From assembly GCA_029977615.1 (NCBI GenBank), contig JAPOKO010000005.1, positions 1 to 64,000 on the forward strand: a stretch of 64,000 bases of DNA, read 5' to 3'. This DNA is from a bacterium. Lineage in GTDB: Bacteria > Actinomycetota > Acidimicrobiia > Acidimicrobiales > Ilumatobacteraceae. The notes below the pieces were generated by a model. The model did no database searches, had not been told where the DNA came from, and saw only the letters and a program-made list of their open reading frames with translations. The translations under genes and the position numbers were made by a program. Position 1 is the stretch's first letter. Each line of letters starts with the position of its first letter. This document shows, piece by piece, positions 47,231-55,786 of this stretch.

Positions 47231-49672
47231 CTAAGCGCGCATGCGTGAGCCGCTTGGATCCAAGACAGGCTCAAGTTGCAACGTTGCCGGGCGAAGTTTG
47301 CCAATGATTTCAATTTCGAAACCTGTGGTTCCTTCTGCCGCAAGTTCGGTTGGGATGTAACCAAGTGCAAGTGACACTCCGGAGTAGTGGGCGTAACCAC
47401 CAGAGGTGATCCAGCCAACAACATTGCCGTTGTGCCAAACCGGTTCGTCCCCAATGACGTCTGCTGGACGCTCAGGGTCTACGTCAACCTTGAACATCAC
47501 GAGCTTGCGCTTTGGTCCACCGTTCTTCATTTCGGCTTCAACTGCTGCACGACCGATGAACTCGTGGTCGAACTTGATTGCGCGATCCATACCGGCTTCG
47601 AGTGGTGTGTAGATCGGGCGGTACTCGCGGAACCACGTGCCGAAGTTCTTTTCGAGTCGCATGGTAATGAGTGCGCGGAATCCGAACAAACGCATGTCGT
47701 ATTCCTTGCCTGCTTCCATGATGAGATCGAATAGATAGCGCTGGTATTCCGGCGCAATCCACATTTCGTATCCCAAGTCACCGGTGTAGGTCATGCGTGA
47801 CAACCAAATTGGCGCCATGCCAATGTTCACCTTGCGGAATGCCATGAACGGGAAGTCCTTAGTTGCAAGTGATGTGTCGGTGAGCTTCTGCAAGAGGTCA
47901 CGTGAACGTGGGCCTGCAACAGTGAGACCAACCATCGACAACGACAAGTTCTCGAAGCGAATTGTGCTGTCCTTTGGCAAGTGAGCAATGAACCAACGCG
48001 GGTGATGCACTTCTGCGGCCTGTGAGCCAAACAAGAAGAACTCTTCCTCGCCAATTCGTGACACGGAGAACTCGCCAACGATTTTGCCTTCAGGGTTGAG
48101 CATCGCAGTAAGAACGGTGCGACCAATCTTTGGCAATGAGTTCGTGAACAGGCTGGTGAGCCATGCTGCTGAACCTGCACCGCTTACTTTGTACTTTGCA
48201 AAGTTTGATGCTTCGGAGAAGCCAACGCGTTCGCGAACGGCCTTTGATTCTTCAGCAACGTTGTTAAATGCGTTCGAACGGTAGAACGTGACGTCTTCCT
48301 TTGGCTCCTTGCCCTTGTCCTGGAACCACAGTGGGTGCTCAAGGCCAAAGCCAGCGCCCATGACCGCATTGTGTTCGATCAAGCGGTCATAGATAGGAGT
48401 GGTGAGTAACGGACGCGCTGCTGGAAGCTCTTCGTTCGGGAAGGTGATGCGGAAGCGACGTGAGTAGTTTTCGCGCACCTTGCTGTTGGTGTACGCGAGC
48501 GTTGCGAAGTCGCCGTAACGAGCAACGTCCATGCCCCAAATGTCTGCGCCAGGATCGCCGTGCACCATCCAGTTAGCAAGCGACAAACCAACACCGCCAC
48601 CTTGTGACAATCCAGCCATAACTGCACATGCCGACCACATTCCTGGCATGCCTTTGATTGGGCCAACAAGAGGGTTGCCGTCTGGGCTGAAGGTGAATGG
48701 ACCGTTGACGAACTTCTTGATTCCTGCGCGACCTACGGCAGGGAAGTGAGCAAATCCACGCTCGAGTTCTGGAGCAATGCGCTCAAGGTCGTGAGGCAAC
48801 AACTGGAACACGAAGTCCCATGGTGTGTCCTTTGCGGCCCATGGACGGTTGTCTTGTTCGTAGGTTCCGAGCAAGATGCTTTGACCTTCTTGGCGGGCGT
48901 AAATTTCGCCTGCGAAGTCAATCATGTGCGGCAATTCTTTGCCGTGTGTCTTGTTGTATTCAATTACTTCATCCATTGGCTCAGTCATGAGGTAATGGTG
49001 TTCCATTGCCAACACAGGCAACTCAAGACCAACCATGCGACCAACTTCACGTGCCCACAAACCACCGGCATTCACCACATGCTCGGTGTGGATCTCACCC
49101 TTGTCGGTGTACACGGTCCACGTGCCGTCTTGGCGTTGCTTAATGTCGTTCACCATGGTGTTGGTGTACACCTCTGCGCCGCGGTTACGTGCACAAATTG
49201 CGTATGCGTGCGTAACGCCATATGGGTCAACTGAACCTTCGTCTTCGTCGTACAAAGCGCCGACGAAGTACTTCTCTTCAAGAAGTGGGTTGAGTTCTTT
49301 TGCTTCCTTCATGGACAGCATTTCCATCTTCATGCCCAAGTAGCGACCGCGCGCCATTGCCATCTTCAGCCAGTCAAGGCGCTCTGGTGTGTCAGCAAGT
49401 TGCAAACCACCTGGCAAGTGAATGCCGCAGTTCTGGCCAGACTCGGCTTCGATTTCTTTGTACAAGTTGACGGTGTATTGCTGCAATCGAGCAACGTTTG
49501 GGTCGCCATTCAGCGTGTGCATACCACCGGCTGCGTGCCATGTGGATCCTGCAGTGAGTTCTTTGCGCTCTACAAGCACAACATCGGACCAACCTGCTTT
49601 GGTGAGGTGGTACAGCACCGATGCTCCAACAACTCCACCGCCTACGACAACTACGCGTGCTGATGATTTCAT
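47231..49672 (-). CDS. Dimethylglycine/sarcosine dehydrogenase-type flavoprotein A
   Basis: An 813-residue enzyme with an N-terminal DAO-type FAD domain (VVVGGGVVGASVLYHL; GSTWHAAG with H46, the histidine that carries covalent FAD in mitochondrial DMGDH), an FAO_M middle domain and a C-terminal GcvT-like folate domain (from about residue 430). The family removes a methyl group from dimethylglycine or sarcosine, yielding CH2-THF and passing electrons to ETF. Substrate among methylated glycines is inferred. ATG at 49672 after the strong GGAAGGAAA. It lies between mttB (37 bp) and the enolase-family gene (14 bp). Confidence 0.87.
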   Translation of the reverse strand: MKSSARVVVVGGGVVGASVLYHLTKAGWSDVVLVERKELTAGSTWHAAGGMHTLNGDPNVARLQQYTVNLYKEIEAESGQNCGIHLPGGLQLADTPERLDWLKMAMARGRYLGMKMEMLSMKEAKELNPLLEEKYFVGALYDEDEGSVDPYGVTHAYAICARNRGAEVYTNTMVNDIKQRQDGTWTVYTDKGEIHTEHVVNAGGLWAREVGRMVGLELPVLAMEHHYLMTEPMDEVIEYNKTHGKELPHMIDFAGEIYARQEGQSILLGTYEQDNRPWAAKDTPWDFVFQLLPHDLERIAPELERGFAHFPAVGRAGIKKFVNGPFTFSPDGNPLVGPIKGMPGMWSACAVMAGLSQGGGVGLSLANWMVHGDPGADIWGMDVARYGDFATLAYTNSKVRENYSRRFRITFPNEELPAARPLLTTPIYDRLIEHNAVMGAGFGLEHPLWFQDKGKEPKEDVTFYRSNAFNNVAEESKAVRERVGFSEASNFAKYKVSGAGSAAWLTSLFTNSLPKIGRTVLTAMLNPEGKIVGEFSVSRIGEEEFFLFGSQAAEVHHPRWFIAHLPKDSTIRFENLSLSMVGLTVAGPRSRDLLQKLTDTSLATKDFPFMAFRKVNIGMAPIWLSRMTYTGDLGYEMWIAPEYQRYLFDLIMEAGKEYDMRLFGFRALITMRLEKNFGTWFREYRPIYTPLEAGMDRAIKFDHEFIGRAAVEAEMKNGGPKRKLVMFKVDVDPERPADVIGDEPVWHNGNVVGWITSGGYAHYSGVSLALGYIPTELAAEGTTGFEIEIIGKLRPATLQLEPVLDPSGSRMRA

Positions 49673-49709
49673 GTTTGATTTCCTTCCGTATTAAACGTAA
49701 ATCTATAAA

Positions 49710-51263
49710 TTAAAAATCGGTTGCTACGCCGCCCTCGGCGACACGGCGTTGCTTGAATTCCAACAGTTCTTGCTGAATTGCTGGGTCTAGTTCTGGTGCA
49801 ACGAATTCCTCGAGGTAAGTCTGCGCAAGCTGCTTGGCCTTTTGGTCGGCTGTTGGCTTGCCGGCTTCTTCCCACGACTCGTAGTTACGCCAATCCGAAA
49901 TGAGTGGCTTGTAGAACGCATCGCGGAAGCGGTCCTGTGTGTGTTGCGTGCCAAAGAAGTGTCCAGCAGGGCCAACTTCTTGAATGGCTTCAAATGCCAG
50001 CGTGCTTTCGTCGACAACGATTGGCTCTAAATAGTCGGCAACCATTGCGAGCAAGTCGGCATCGAGCACAAACTTCTCAAGTGAAGCGTGCAGTCCACCT
50101 TCCATCCAGCCTGCGCCATGCATCAAGAAGTTCACTCCACCTTGAATTGCTCCCCATAGTGAGAACACGCTTTCGTAGGCGGCTTGGGCGTCGAGTGCGT
50201 TTGCTGCGCACACGTTGCTGGAACGGAATGGAACCTTGTAACGACGTGCGAGCTGTCCGCCTGCCATCGCGGTACGCATGTACTCAGGAGTTCCAAATGC
50301 AGGTGCGCCCGATTGCATATCAACGTTGGAGGTGAACCCTCCGTACATTACAGGTGCGCCAGGGCGAACGAGTTGCGTGAACACCATGCCAGCGAGTGCT
50401 TCCGCATTTTGTAGCGATAATGCGCCAGCAAGTGTGATCGGTGCCATTGCGCCAGCAAGTGTGAACGGCGTGATGACGATGATCTGGTTGCGTGCTGAGT
50501 ACTCCATGATGCCTTGCAACATCGGAATGTCGAGGCGCAATGGCGAGGAAGAGTTGATGATGGTGAACACCGATGGCTCTTTGTCCAACGTTGCGTCGTC
50601 AATACCGCGCGCAATACGCGACATTTCCAGCACGTCTTGATTGCGTTGACGACCGAGGCTGTAACAGTGAATTGGTTTATCGGTCATGGTGAGCATGTCG
50701 TACGTGCATTCCAGGTGACGAATGGAAGAGTGCAAGTCAACAGGCTCAACCGGATAGCCAGCAGTGAAGTGAACGATGTTGAAACTTTGTGTCAGCTTCA
50801 ACAGATCCTGGAAGTTTTGACGGTTACCAGCGTGACGCGTGCCGTCTAGTTCTACAAAGTTTGGCGGGCTGGCAACGGAACCAAATGCCATCCAGTCGCC
50901 ACCAATGTTGAGCGTGTGGTTTGGGTTTCGAGAGTGCAACTTGAATTCGCTTGGACAGGTTTTGATGGTCTCAACAACAAACTCCGGGTCGAAGCGCACG
51001 CGGTTGTCGGAAATTTTCGCCCCACCTGATTTGGCGATCAGCTCGAGCGCCTCAGGGAGCAAAAAGTCAATACCAACGTCGGAGAGCACGCGAAGCGATG
51101 CGTGATGGATTGCCTCAACTTCGTCATCGCTGATGACTTTGGTTGGTGCATAACGCATTCGCGGTTGGCGGAAGGATTTTTGCTCAGGAAGGCGTGAGCG
51201 CGGACCAGCTGCTTGGCGTTCACGGCCGCGACGACGCGGACCACCTGTCTCGATTTCAGTCAC
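49710..51263 (-). CDS. MttB-family methyltransferase, non-pyrrolysine
   Basis: A 517-residue member of the trimethylamine methyltransferase (MttB, COG5598) superfamily: TIM-barrel sections such as FKLHSRNPNHTLNIGGDW, GAPVMYGGFTSNVDMQSGAP and FLMHGAGWMEGGLH. The frame has no internal amber codon, so it is not the pyrrolysine TMA enzyme; characterised non-Pyl members demethylate glycine betaine (MtgB), carnitine or proline betaine and give the methyl to a corrinoid protein. No corrinoid-binding protein is encoded nearby. N-terminal 40 residues are Arg-rich. GTG at 51263 after AAAGGGGA. Confidence 0.85.
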   Translation of the reverse strand: MTEIETGGPRRRGRERQAAGPRSRLPEQKSFRQPRMRYAPTKVISDDEVEAIHHASLRVLSDVGIDFLLPEALELIAKSGGAKISDNRVRFDPEFVVETIKTCPSEFKLHSRNPNHTLNIGGDWMAFGSVASPPNFVELDGTRHAGNRQNFQDLLKLTQSFNIVHFTAGYPVEPVDLHSSIRHLECTYDMLTMTDKPIHCYSLGRQRNQDVLEMSRIARGIDDATLDKEPSVFTIINSSSPLRLDIPMLQGIMEYSARNQIIVITPFTLAGAMAPITLAGALSLQNAEALAGMVFTQLVRPGAPVMYGGFTSNVDMQSGAPAFGTPEYMRTAMAGGQLARRYKVPFRSSNVCAANALDAQAAYESVFSLWGAIQGGVNFLMHGAGWMEGGLHASLEKFVLDADLLAMVADYLEPIVVDESTLAFEAIQEVGPAGHFFGTQHTQDRFRDAFYKPLISDWRNYESWEEAGKPTADQKAKQLAQTYLEEFVAPELDPAIQQELLEFKQRRVAEGGVATDF

Positions 51264-51287
51264 AATTCCCCTTTAGGCGTTTTACAA

Positions 51288-51300
51288 CCCAAAGATTGGG
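51288..51300 (-). other. Short hairpin in the mttB leader
   Basis: CCCAA-AGA-TTGGG is a perfect 5-bp stem (extendable by one pair) centred 31 bp upstream of the mttB start. It could limit access to the ribosome binding site or be an operator half; no T-run follows on the minus strand. Confidence 0.35.
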
Positions 51301-51340
51301 CTGCACAAGAACGAAACACTACTGCCACAGCCCGATATCC

Positions 51341-51360
51341 GCCATATTGCGTATGGCAAT
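51341..51360. promoter_or_regulatory. Overlapping palindromes upstream of mttB
   Basis: Two perfect inverted repeats overlap: GCCATA-TTGCG-TATGGC (51341-51357) and ATTGC-GTATG-GCAAT (51346-51360). They lie about 80 bp upstream of mttB in the 117-bp gap after etfA. An operator for a dimeric regulator or a separate mttB promoter region is likely; the stem is too A/T-rich for a terminator. Confidence 0.45.
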
Positions 51361-51380
51361 AATGAAATTGTGAAAGAGAT

Positions 51381-52358
51381 TTATCCGCGGCGGCGGCGAA
51401 TTTCCTCAGAGATTGCAGGCACGATCTTGTGCAGGTCGCCGATAACGGCGTAGCCAGCCTTGGTCACGATGTTGGCTTCCTTATCGGTGTTGATCGCGAG
51501 GATGTTCTTTGACGCCATCGCCCCTACCCAGTGCTGAATTGCTCCCGAAATACCGCAGGCAATATAGATGTCTGGAGCAATGCGAGTGCCGGTCTGACCA
51601 ACTTGGTCGGTGTGATTGCGCCAACCGTTGTTGGTCACTGCACGCGAGCAGCCGACAACTCCACCCAGTAAACCGGCGAGTTCTTCGAGGGGAGCGAAGG
51701 CTTCTGCTGATCCAACACCACGACCGCCACTGACCACAACTGGGGCAGTAGCAAGAGTTACGCCAGCAACGCGTTCGACGCGGTCTTTGACGAACGAGTG
51801 CATGACTGAATCATTGAGTTCAACATCGTGAACTGTGTTGGTTGCAGATGTTGGAGATTCAACTGCTTCAACCGTGTGGTTAGCAAGCGTGACCAACTTG
51901 ATTGGTGCATCAACTTCGGCTTGCTCAAGCAGCGATCCACCCCAGCGTGCGCGAACCACCTTCAACGGTTGATCACCAGTAAATGACGAATCAAATTCGG
52001 TGCAGTTCATTGATGCAGGCAAGTCAAGACGTGCAGCAACTTGAGCAACAACTTCGTGACCGCGTTCTGTTCCAGTGCCGATTACTACTTGCGGCGAAAT
52101 CTTTTTTACAACTTGTGCAACTGCTTCACCCCATGCTTCTGGACCAAAGTCGGTCAGCGCTGCGTGGTGTGCTTGGTGCACTGCGGTTGCTCCGTATTGA
52201 GCGGCAACTGACGAAAGTGCGTCAGCGTTTGCGCCGACAGTTACTGCTTCAAGTGTGGTGCCAATTTGCGATGCAAGATTGCGCGCGGCGGTTAACACGC
52301 CAAGCGATGCTGAAGCAATAGTGCCGCGATCATGTTCAATTACGGCAAGAACGCTCAT
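51381..52358 (-). CDS. etfA: Electron transfer flavoprotein, alpha subunit
   Basis: The FAD-binding subunit of ETF, which takes electrons from flavoprotein dehydrogenases. The C-terminal FAD domain has VSGGRGVGSAEAF (about residue 196), QVGQTGTRIAPDIYIACGISGAIQH and NTDKEANIVTKAGYAVIGDLHKI-type ends, all diagnostic. The start overlaps etfB by 4 bp. As part of the methylamine island it should serve the two dehydrogenases. The stop is followed by the 117-bp gap before mttB. Confidence 0.95.
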   Translation of the reverse strand: MSVLAVIEHDRGTIASASLGVLTAARNLASQIGTTLEAVTVGANADALSSVAAQYGATAVHQAHHAALTDFGPEAWGEAVAQVVKKISPQVVIGTGTERGHEVVAQVAARLDLPASMNCTEFDSSFTGDQPLKVVRARWGGSLLEQAEVDAPIKLVTLANHTVEAVESPTSATNTVHDVELNDSVMHSFVKDRVERVAGVTLATAPVVVSGGRGVGSAEAFAPLEELAGLLGGVVGCSRAVTNNGWRNHTDQVGQTGTRIAPDIYIACGISGAIQHWVGAMASKNILAINTDKEANIVTKAGYAVIGDLHKIVPAISEEIRRRRG

Positions 52359-53122
52359 TTAAATACTCCTAATTCTTCGAGCAGGTCAACAACAGCAGAT
52401 GCTGCTTCTGGACCGGTTCCTAAAATTTGCGTATTGCTCACGCGTTCTGGTGGGCGCTGAAGTTGAATCATCTTTAACCCACCAACCGATCCGGTTGACT
52501 CTGTGCGAGTGACGTCGACTTTCTTTGACGCTAAACGTCCCTTCATCGTTGGATAGCGGGGCAGGTTAATTCCTTCTTTTACGCCAACCGCAGAAGGCAT
52601 TGGCAACATGTAGATCTCTTGACCTGCATCGCTTTCGCGGCGCACCTTGGCAACGCTGCCTTCAATGTCGAGGCCCTTTGCGCCATTTACCATTGGACGA
52701 CCGAGTTTGAGGGCGACGCGGATACCAACTTGATAGCCGCAAGAGTCTGCGGATTCGTTTCCAAACAACACCAGATCAAACTTGCCGTTTGCGTTTTCAA
52801 GATCGGTAATCACTGAAGCAATTGCTTGGGCGGTGCGCTGTGGATCCCAGTCCGATTCGGTAATGGGAACCAACACGGCTTTAGCTGCACCAACACTGAC
52901 TGCGGTGCGCAACTGCTCTTCGGCTTCTGCTGGGCCAAGAGTAAGCACGGTGACTTCGCCACCGTGCTTCTCTACGAGTTGCACTGCTTGTTCGACGGCG
53001 CACTCTTCGTGCGGACTAACGGTGAATCCGAGGAACGCAGTGTCGACTGCTTGACCATCTTCAGTGATATTGATGCGCGCGCCAGGAGCTGGCACGCGCT
53101 TCACGCAAACGAGAATGTTCAT
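52355..53122 (-). CDS. etfB: Electron transfer flavoprotein, beta subunit
   Basis: A 255-residue beta subunit of ETF binding AMP. The N-terminus NILVCVKRVPAPGA and the conserved block LFGNESADSCGYQVGIRVALKLGRPMVNG (here from about residue 117) are typical. ATG at 53122; the flavoprotein B gene stops 10 bp upstream, so the three genes form one unit. The AMP site is seen in the VTVLTLGPAEAEEQLR region. A separate ETF:quinone oxidoreductase gene is not in the window. Confidence 0.94.
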   Translation of the reverse strand: MNILVCVKRVPAPGARINITEDGQAVDTAFLGFTVSPHEECAVEQAVQLVEKHGGEVTVLTLGPAEAEEQLRTAVSVGAAKAVLVPITESDWDPQRTAQAIASVITDLENANGKFDLVLFGNESADSCGYQVGIRVALKLGRPMVNGAKGLDIEGSVAKVRRESDAGQEIYMLPMPSAVGVKEGINLPRYPTMKGRLASKKVDVTRTESTGSVGGLKMIQLQRPPERVSNTQILGTGPEAASAVVDLLEELGVFK

Positions 53123-53132
53123 GACGAGATAC

Positions 53133-55676
53133 TTAGCTCTTCATGCGTGCGTCGGTCGGATCGAACAGCGGTTGGCTGCCAACTCGTGCGACTTTCACAG
53201 GGAACAACTCGTTCATGTACATCACGCGCAGTTCGTTGCCTTCAACAGCATGCTCTGGAGTGAGGTAGGCGAGCAAGAGGTACTTGCCAAGCGATGGTCC
53301 CATGCCTGCAGTGGTGACGCGCGAAACGCGACCCTTGGCGTCAACGATTCGCTCGCCAGTCTTGGTGAGAATTGGTTCGTTGCCACCAGTTGGGTAACGC
53401 TTGATGCCCGACTTCGAGGTGTGGTCAAGAATTTCCAGTGTGCACATAATTGCCGCTGGCTTCTCTTCACGTGCCTTCATGTATTCGGCCTTACCAATGA
53501 AGTCTGCTGACTTCACCTTCGGACGAGCCAAACCTGCTTCAACTGGTGTGTATTCGCTTTCGAGTTCTGCACCCATGAGGCGGTAACCCTTTTCGATACG
53601 ACCGGTTACTGCGTACACGCCCATTCCAACTGGAATGATGTCGAATTCTTTTCCAGCTTCTGCAATGGTGTCCCACATGCGAAGACCGTGTTCCATGCGT
53701 GTGTAGACCTCCCAACCATTTTCTCCCACATATGAAATGCGGAACATGGTTGCAGGTACACCGTCAATCAATACGTCGCGCACTGATCCGTATGGGAAGT
53801 TTGCTTGCGACACATCAAATGGAATCAACTTGCCTTCAGCATCGATGGTTTGTGTTGCCTTCGCCATGGTCTTTTCAGCGTTTGGTCCCCACACACCAAT
53901 GGTGCAGAGTGCTTGGCTCATGTCGGTGAATGTGACGGAACCATCTGTTGGCATGTACTTCTTGAACCAGTACTTGTCGCGTCCACCGTCGAATGCGCCG
54001 GTGATTACACGGAAGTGCTCCTGGCCAAGTCGCATGATGGTGAGGTCACCGCGGAAACCGCCACCAGGGGTGAGCAGTGGTGTGTAGACCGAACGGCCAA
54101 CTGGAACATCAACGTTGTTGACGCAGACGTATTGCAAGAAGTTGACTACGCCTGGGCCTTCAAAGTCAAACTCGTTGAACGCGGTGAGGTCCACCATGCC
54201 AACTGATTCGCGCATTTGCATGTGCTCTGCGTTAGTGATTGGTGACCACCAGCGTGCATCCCACTCGTGCTCGCGAGGTGCGCACACTTCTGGGAACTTG
54301 TCGACGAGCTTTGCATTCGATGCGAACCACTGTGGGCGCTCCCAACCGCGGGCATCAAAGAATGTTGCGCCGAGTGCTTCTTCGCGTGGGTAGAACGGGC
54401 TACGACGCATGTTGCGTTGTGATGCCCATTGTTCGCGCGGGTGCACAATTCCGTACGTCTTGTTGAAGTGCTCATTGCAACGTGCGTAAATGTGGTGCTC
54501 AGTCTTCTCGTGTGGGTAGAAGCGGCTGATGTCTGATGAGTGCGGGTCACACAAGTGTGGGTAGCCGTATGTCATCCATTCGGCCACGAGTTGTGCAATG
54601 CCTGGACCTTCTTTAATCCACACTGCAGCAGCCGACCACAAGTTCTTCACTTCAACGGTTTCGCCAAGCACTGGCATTGCGTCTGGTGTAAGTGAGAGCA
54701 AGCCATTAATGGCGTACTTAATTTCGGCATCGCCGAGCATTTCCATGAGTTCGATTGCTTGTTCCATCTGTGGATCGAAGTCGTCCATGGTGAGTGGCAA
54801 TTCGGTAGGCGAGAGCGCCGATGCTTCGTTTGAAGGAATGTCATCGGGGTGCATGAAGATTGCGCGGTGCGCGTATGAACCGACTTCCATCGAGCCAGTT
54901 GATTGACGCTCGTAGCAGAAGGTGTCCATGTCGCGAACGATTGGGAATGCAACTTCTGCGTTTGTCTTTTGCAACACGTCGATTGGTCCAACGTCTGCCA
55001 TTTGGTGAACAGCTGGCGTGAGTGGAATGTTTGCGCCAGCCATCTTGGCAATGCGTGGGCTCCACACGCCGCAAGCAATAACAACGTATTCGGCTTCAAT
55101 GCGACCCTTGTTGGTAACAACAGCAGAGATTTGACCGTTCTTGGTTTCGAGGTCGAGTACTTCGGTGTTTGCAAACACTTTCAAGTGTCCGGCCTTCACT
55201 GCACTTTCACGCATCAAAGTTCCGGTTTGTAGTGAGTCAACAACCGACACGCTTGGTGTGTAGAAGCCGCCGAGCAAAATCTTTTCGTTAATGAACGGAA
55301 CGAGTTCTTTAATTTCTGCTGGTGTGAGCAACTTGGAGTCGATGCCCCATGCCTTTGCCGACGTCATGCGACGGTTGAATTCCTCCATGCGCTCTGGTGT
55401 ACGAGCAACCTCGATACCACCAGAGGTGTTGTTCATGCCGTGCTCGATGTACTGCTGCTGTGAAGCGAGGGTGAGCAGTGCCATTTCCTTGTTGTGGTCG
55501 GTTGGGAAAATGAAGTTTGATGCGTGACCGGTGGACCCGCCTGGGTTTGGCAATGGTCCCTTATCAATGAGCACCATGTCGGTCCAACCGAGCTTGCTCA
55601 GGTGGCCAACGAGACAGTTACCCACGATTCCGGCGCCGATAACGACACACTTTGCGCGACTTGGAAATTCACTCAC
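53133..55676 (-). CDS. Dimethylglycine oxidase/dehydrogenase-type flavoprotein B
   Basis: An 847-residue paralogue of flavoprotein A: DAO-type FAD domain (CVVIGAGIVGNCLVGHL), FAO_M domain and C-terminal GcvT domain (from about residue 450). Its flavin-site motif, PGGSTGHASNFIFPTD with H51, is like that of actinobacterial dimethylglycine oxidase (Arthrobacter DMGO), unlike the GSTWHAAG type of flavoprotein A. It should oxidise a methylated glycine and load CH2 onto THF; with etfBA downstream, electrons probably go to ETF. The GTG at 55676 follows GGGGG; codons up to 55724 look non-native. Confidence 0.87.
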   Translation of the reverse strand: MSEFPSRAKCVVIGAGIVGNCLVGHLSKLGWTDMVLIDKGPLPNPGGSTGHASNFIFPTDHNKEMALLTLASQQQYIEHGMNNTSGGIEVARTPERMEEFNRRMTSAKAWGIDSKLLTPAEIKELVPFINEKILLGGFYTPSVSVVDSLQTGTLMRESAVKAGHLKVFANTEVLDLETKNGQISAVVTNKGRIEAEYVVIACGVWSPRIAKMAGANIPLTPAVHQMADVGPIDVLQKTNAEVAFPIVRDMDTFCYERQSTGSMEVGSYAHRAIFMHPDDIPSNEASALSPTELPLTMDDFDPQMEQAIELMEMLGDAEIKYAINGLLSLTPDAMPVLGETVEVKNLWSAAAVWIKEGPGIAQLVAEWMTYGYPHLCDPHSSDISRFYPHEKTEHHIYARCNEHFNKTYGIVHPREQWASQRNMRRSPFYPREEALGATFFDARGWERPQWFASNAKLVDKFPEVCAPREHEWDARWWSPITNAEHMQMRESVGMVDLTAFNEFDFEGPGVVNFLQYVCVNNVDVPVGRSVYTPLLTPGGGFRGDLTIMRLGQEHFRVITGAFDGGRDKYWFKKYMPTDGSVTFTDMSQALCTIGVWGPNAEKTMAKATQTIDAEGKLIPFDVSQANFPYGSVRDVLIDGVPATMFRISYVGENGWEVYTRMEHGLRMWDTIAEAGKEFDIIPVGMGVYAVTGRIEKGYRLMGAELESEYTPVEAGLARPKVKSADFIGKAEYMKAREEKPAAIMCTLEILDHTSKSGIKRYPTGGNEPILTKTGERIVDAKGRVSRVTTAGMGPSLGKYLLLAYLTPEHAVEGNELRVMYMNELFPVKVARVGSQPLFDPTDARMKS

Positions 55677-55732
55677 GAGATACCCCCGAAAAGAGGACCG
55701 CACCCCCGTTGGGCGAGGCCACAATTGAATTT

Positions 55733-55764
55733 TGGTAGTATATCAGCGCAATATCATCACGTAA
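55733..55764 (-). promoter_or_regulatory. Promoter and overlapping inverted repeat for flavoprotein B-etfBA
   Basis: On the minus strand TTACGT (55759-55764) and TATACT (55737-55742) with a 16-bp spacer form a promoter. An imperfect inverted repeat TGGTA-GTA-TATCA (55733-55745, one mismatch) covers the -10 box, typical of a repressor site. The GntR/FCD gene starting at 55787 is the likely source of the repressor. A related TATATCAG block appears before fhs. Confidence 0.5.
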
Positions 55765-55786
55765 AAATCGGGATATGATGTCGCGC

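Noticed and set aside
49710-51263. Possible pyrrolysine-containing MttB
   Set aside because: There is no in-frame TAG; the protein is complete without readthrough, so no pylT/pylS dependence is implied.
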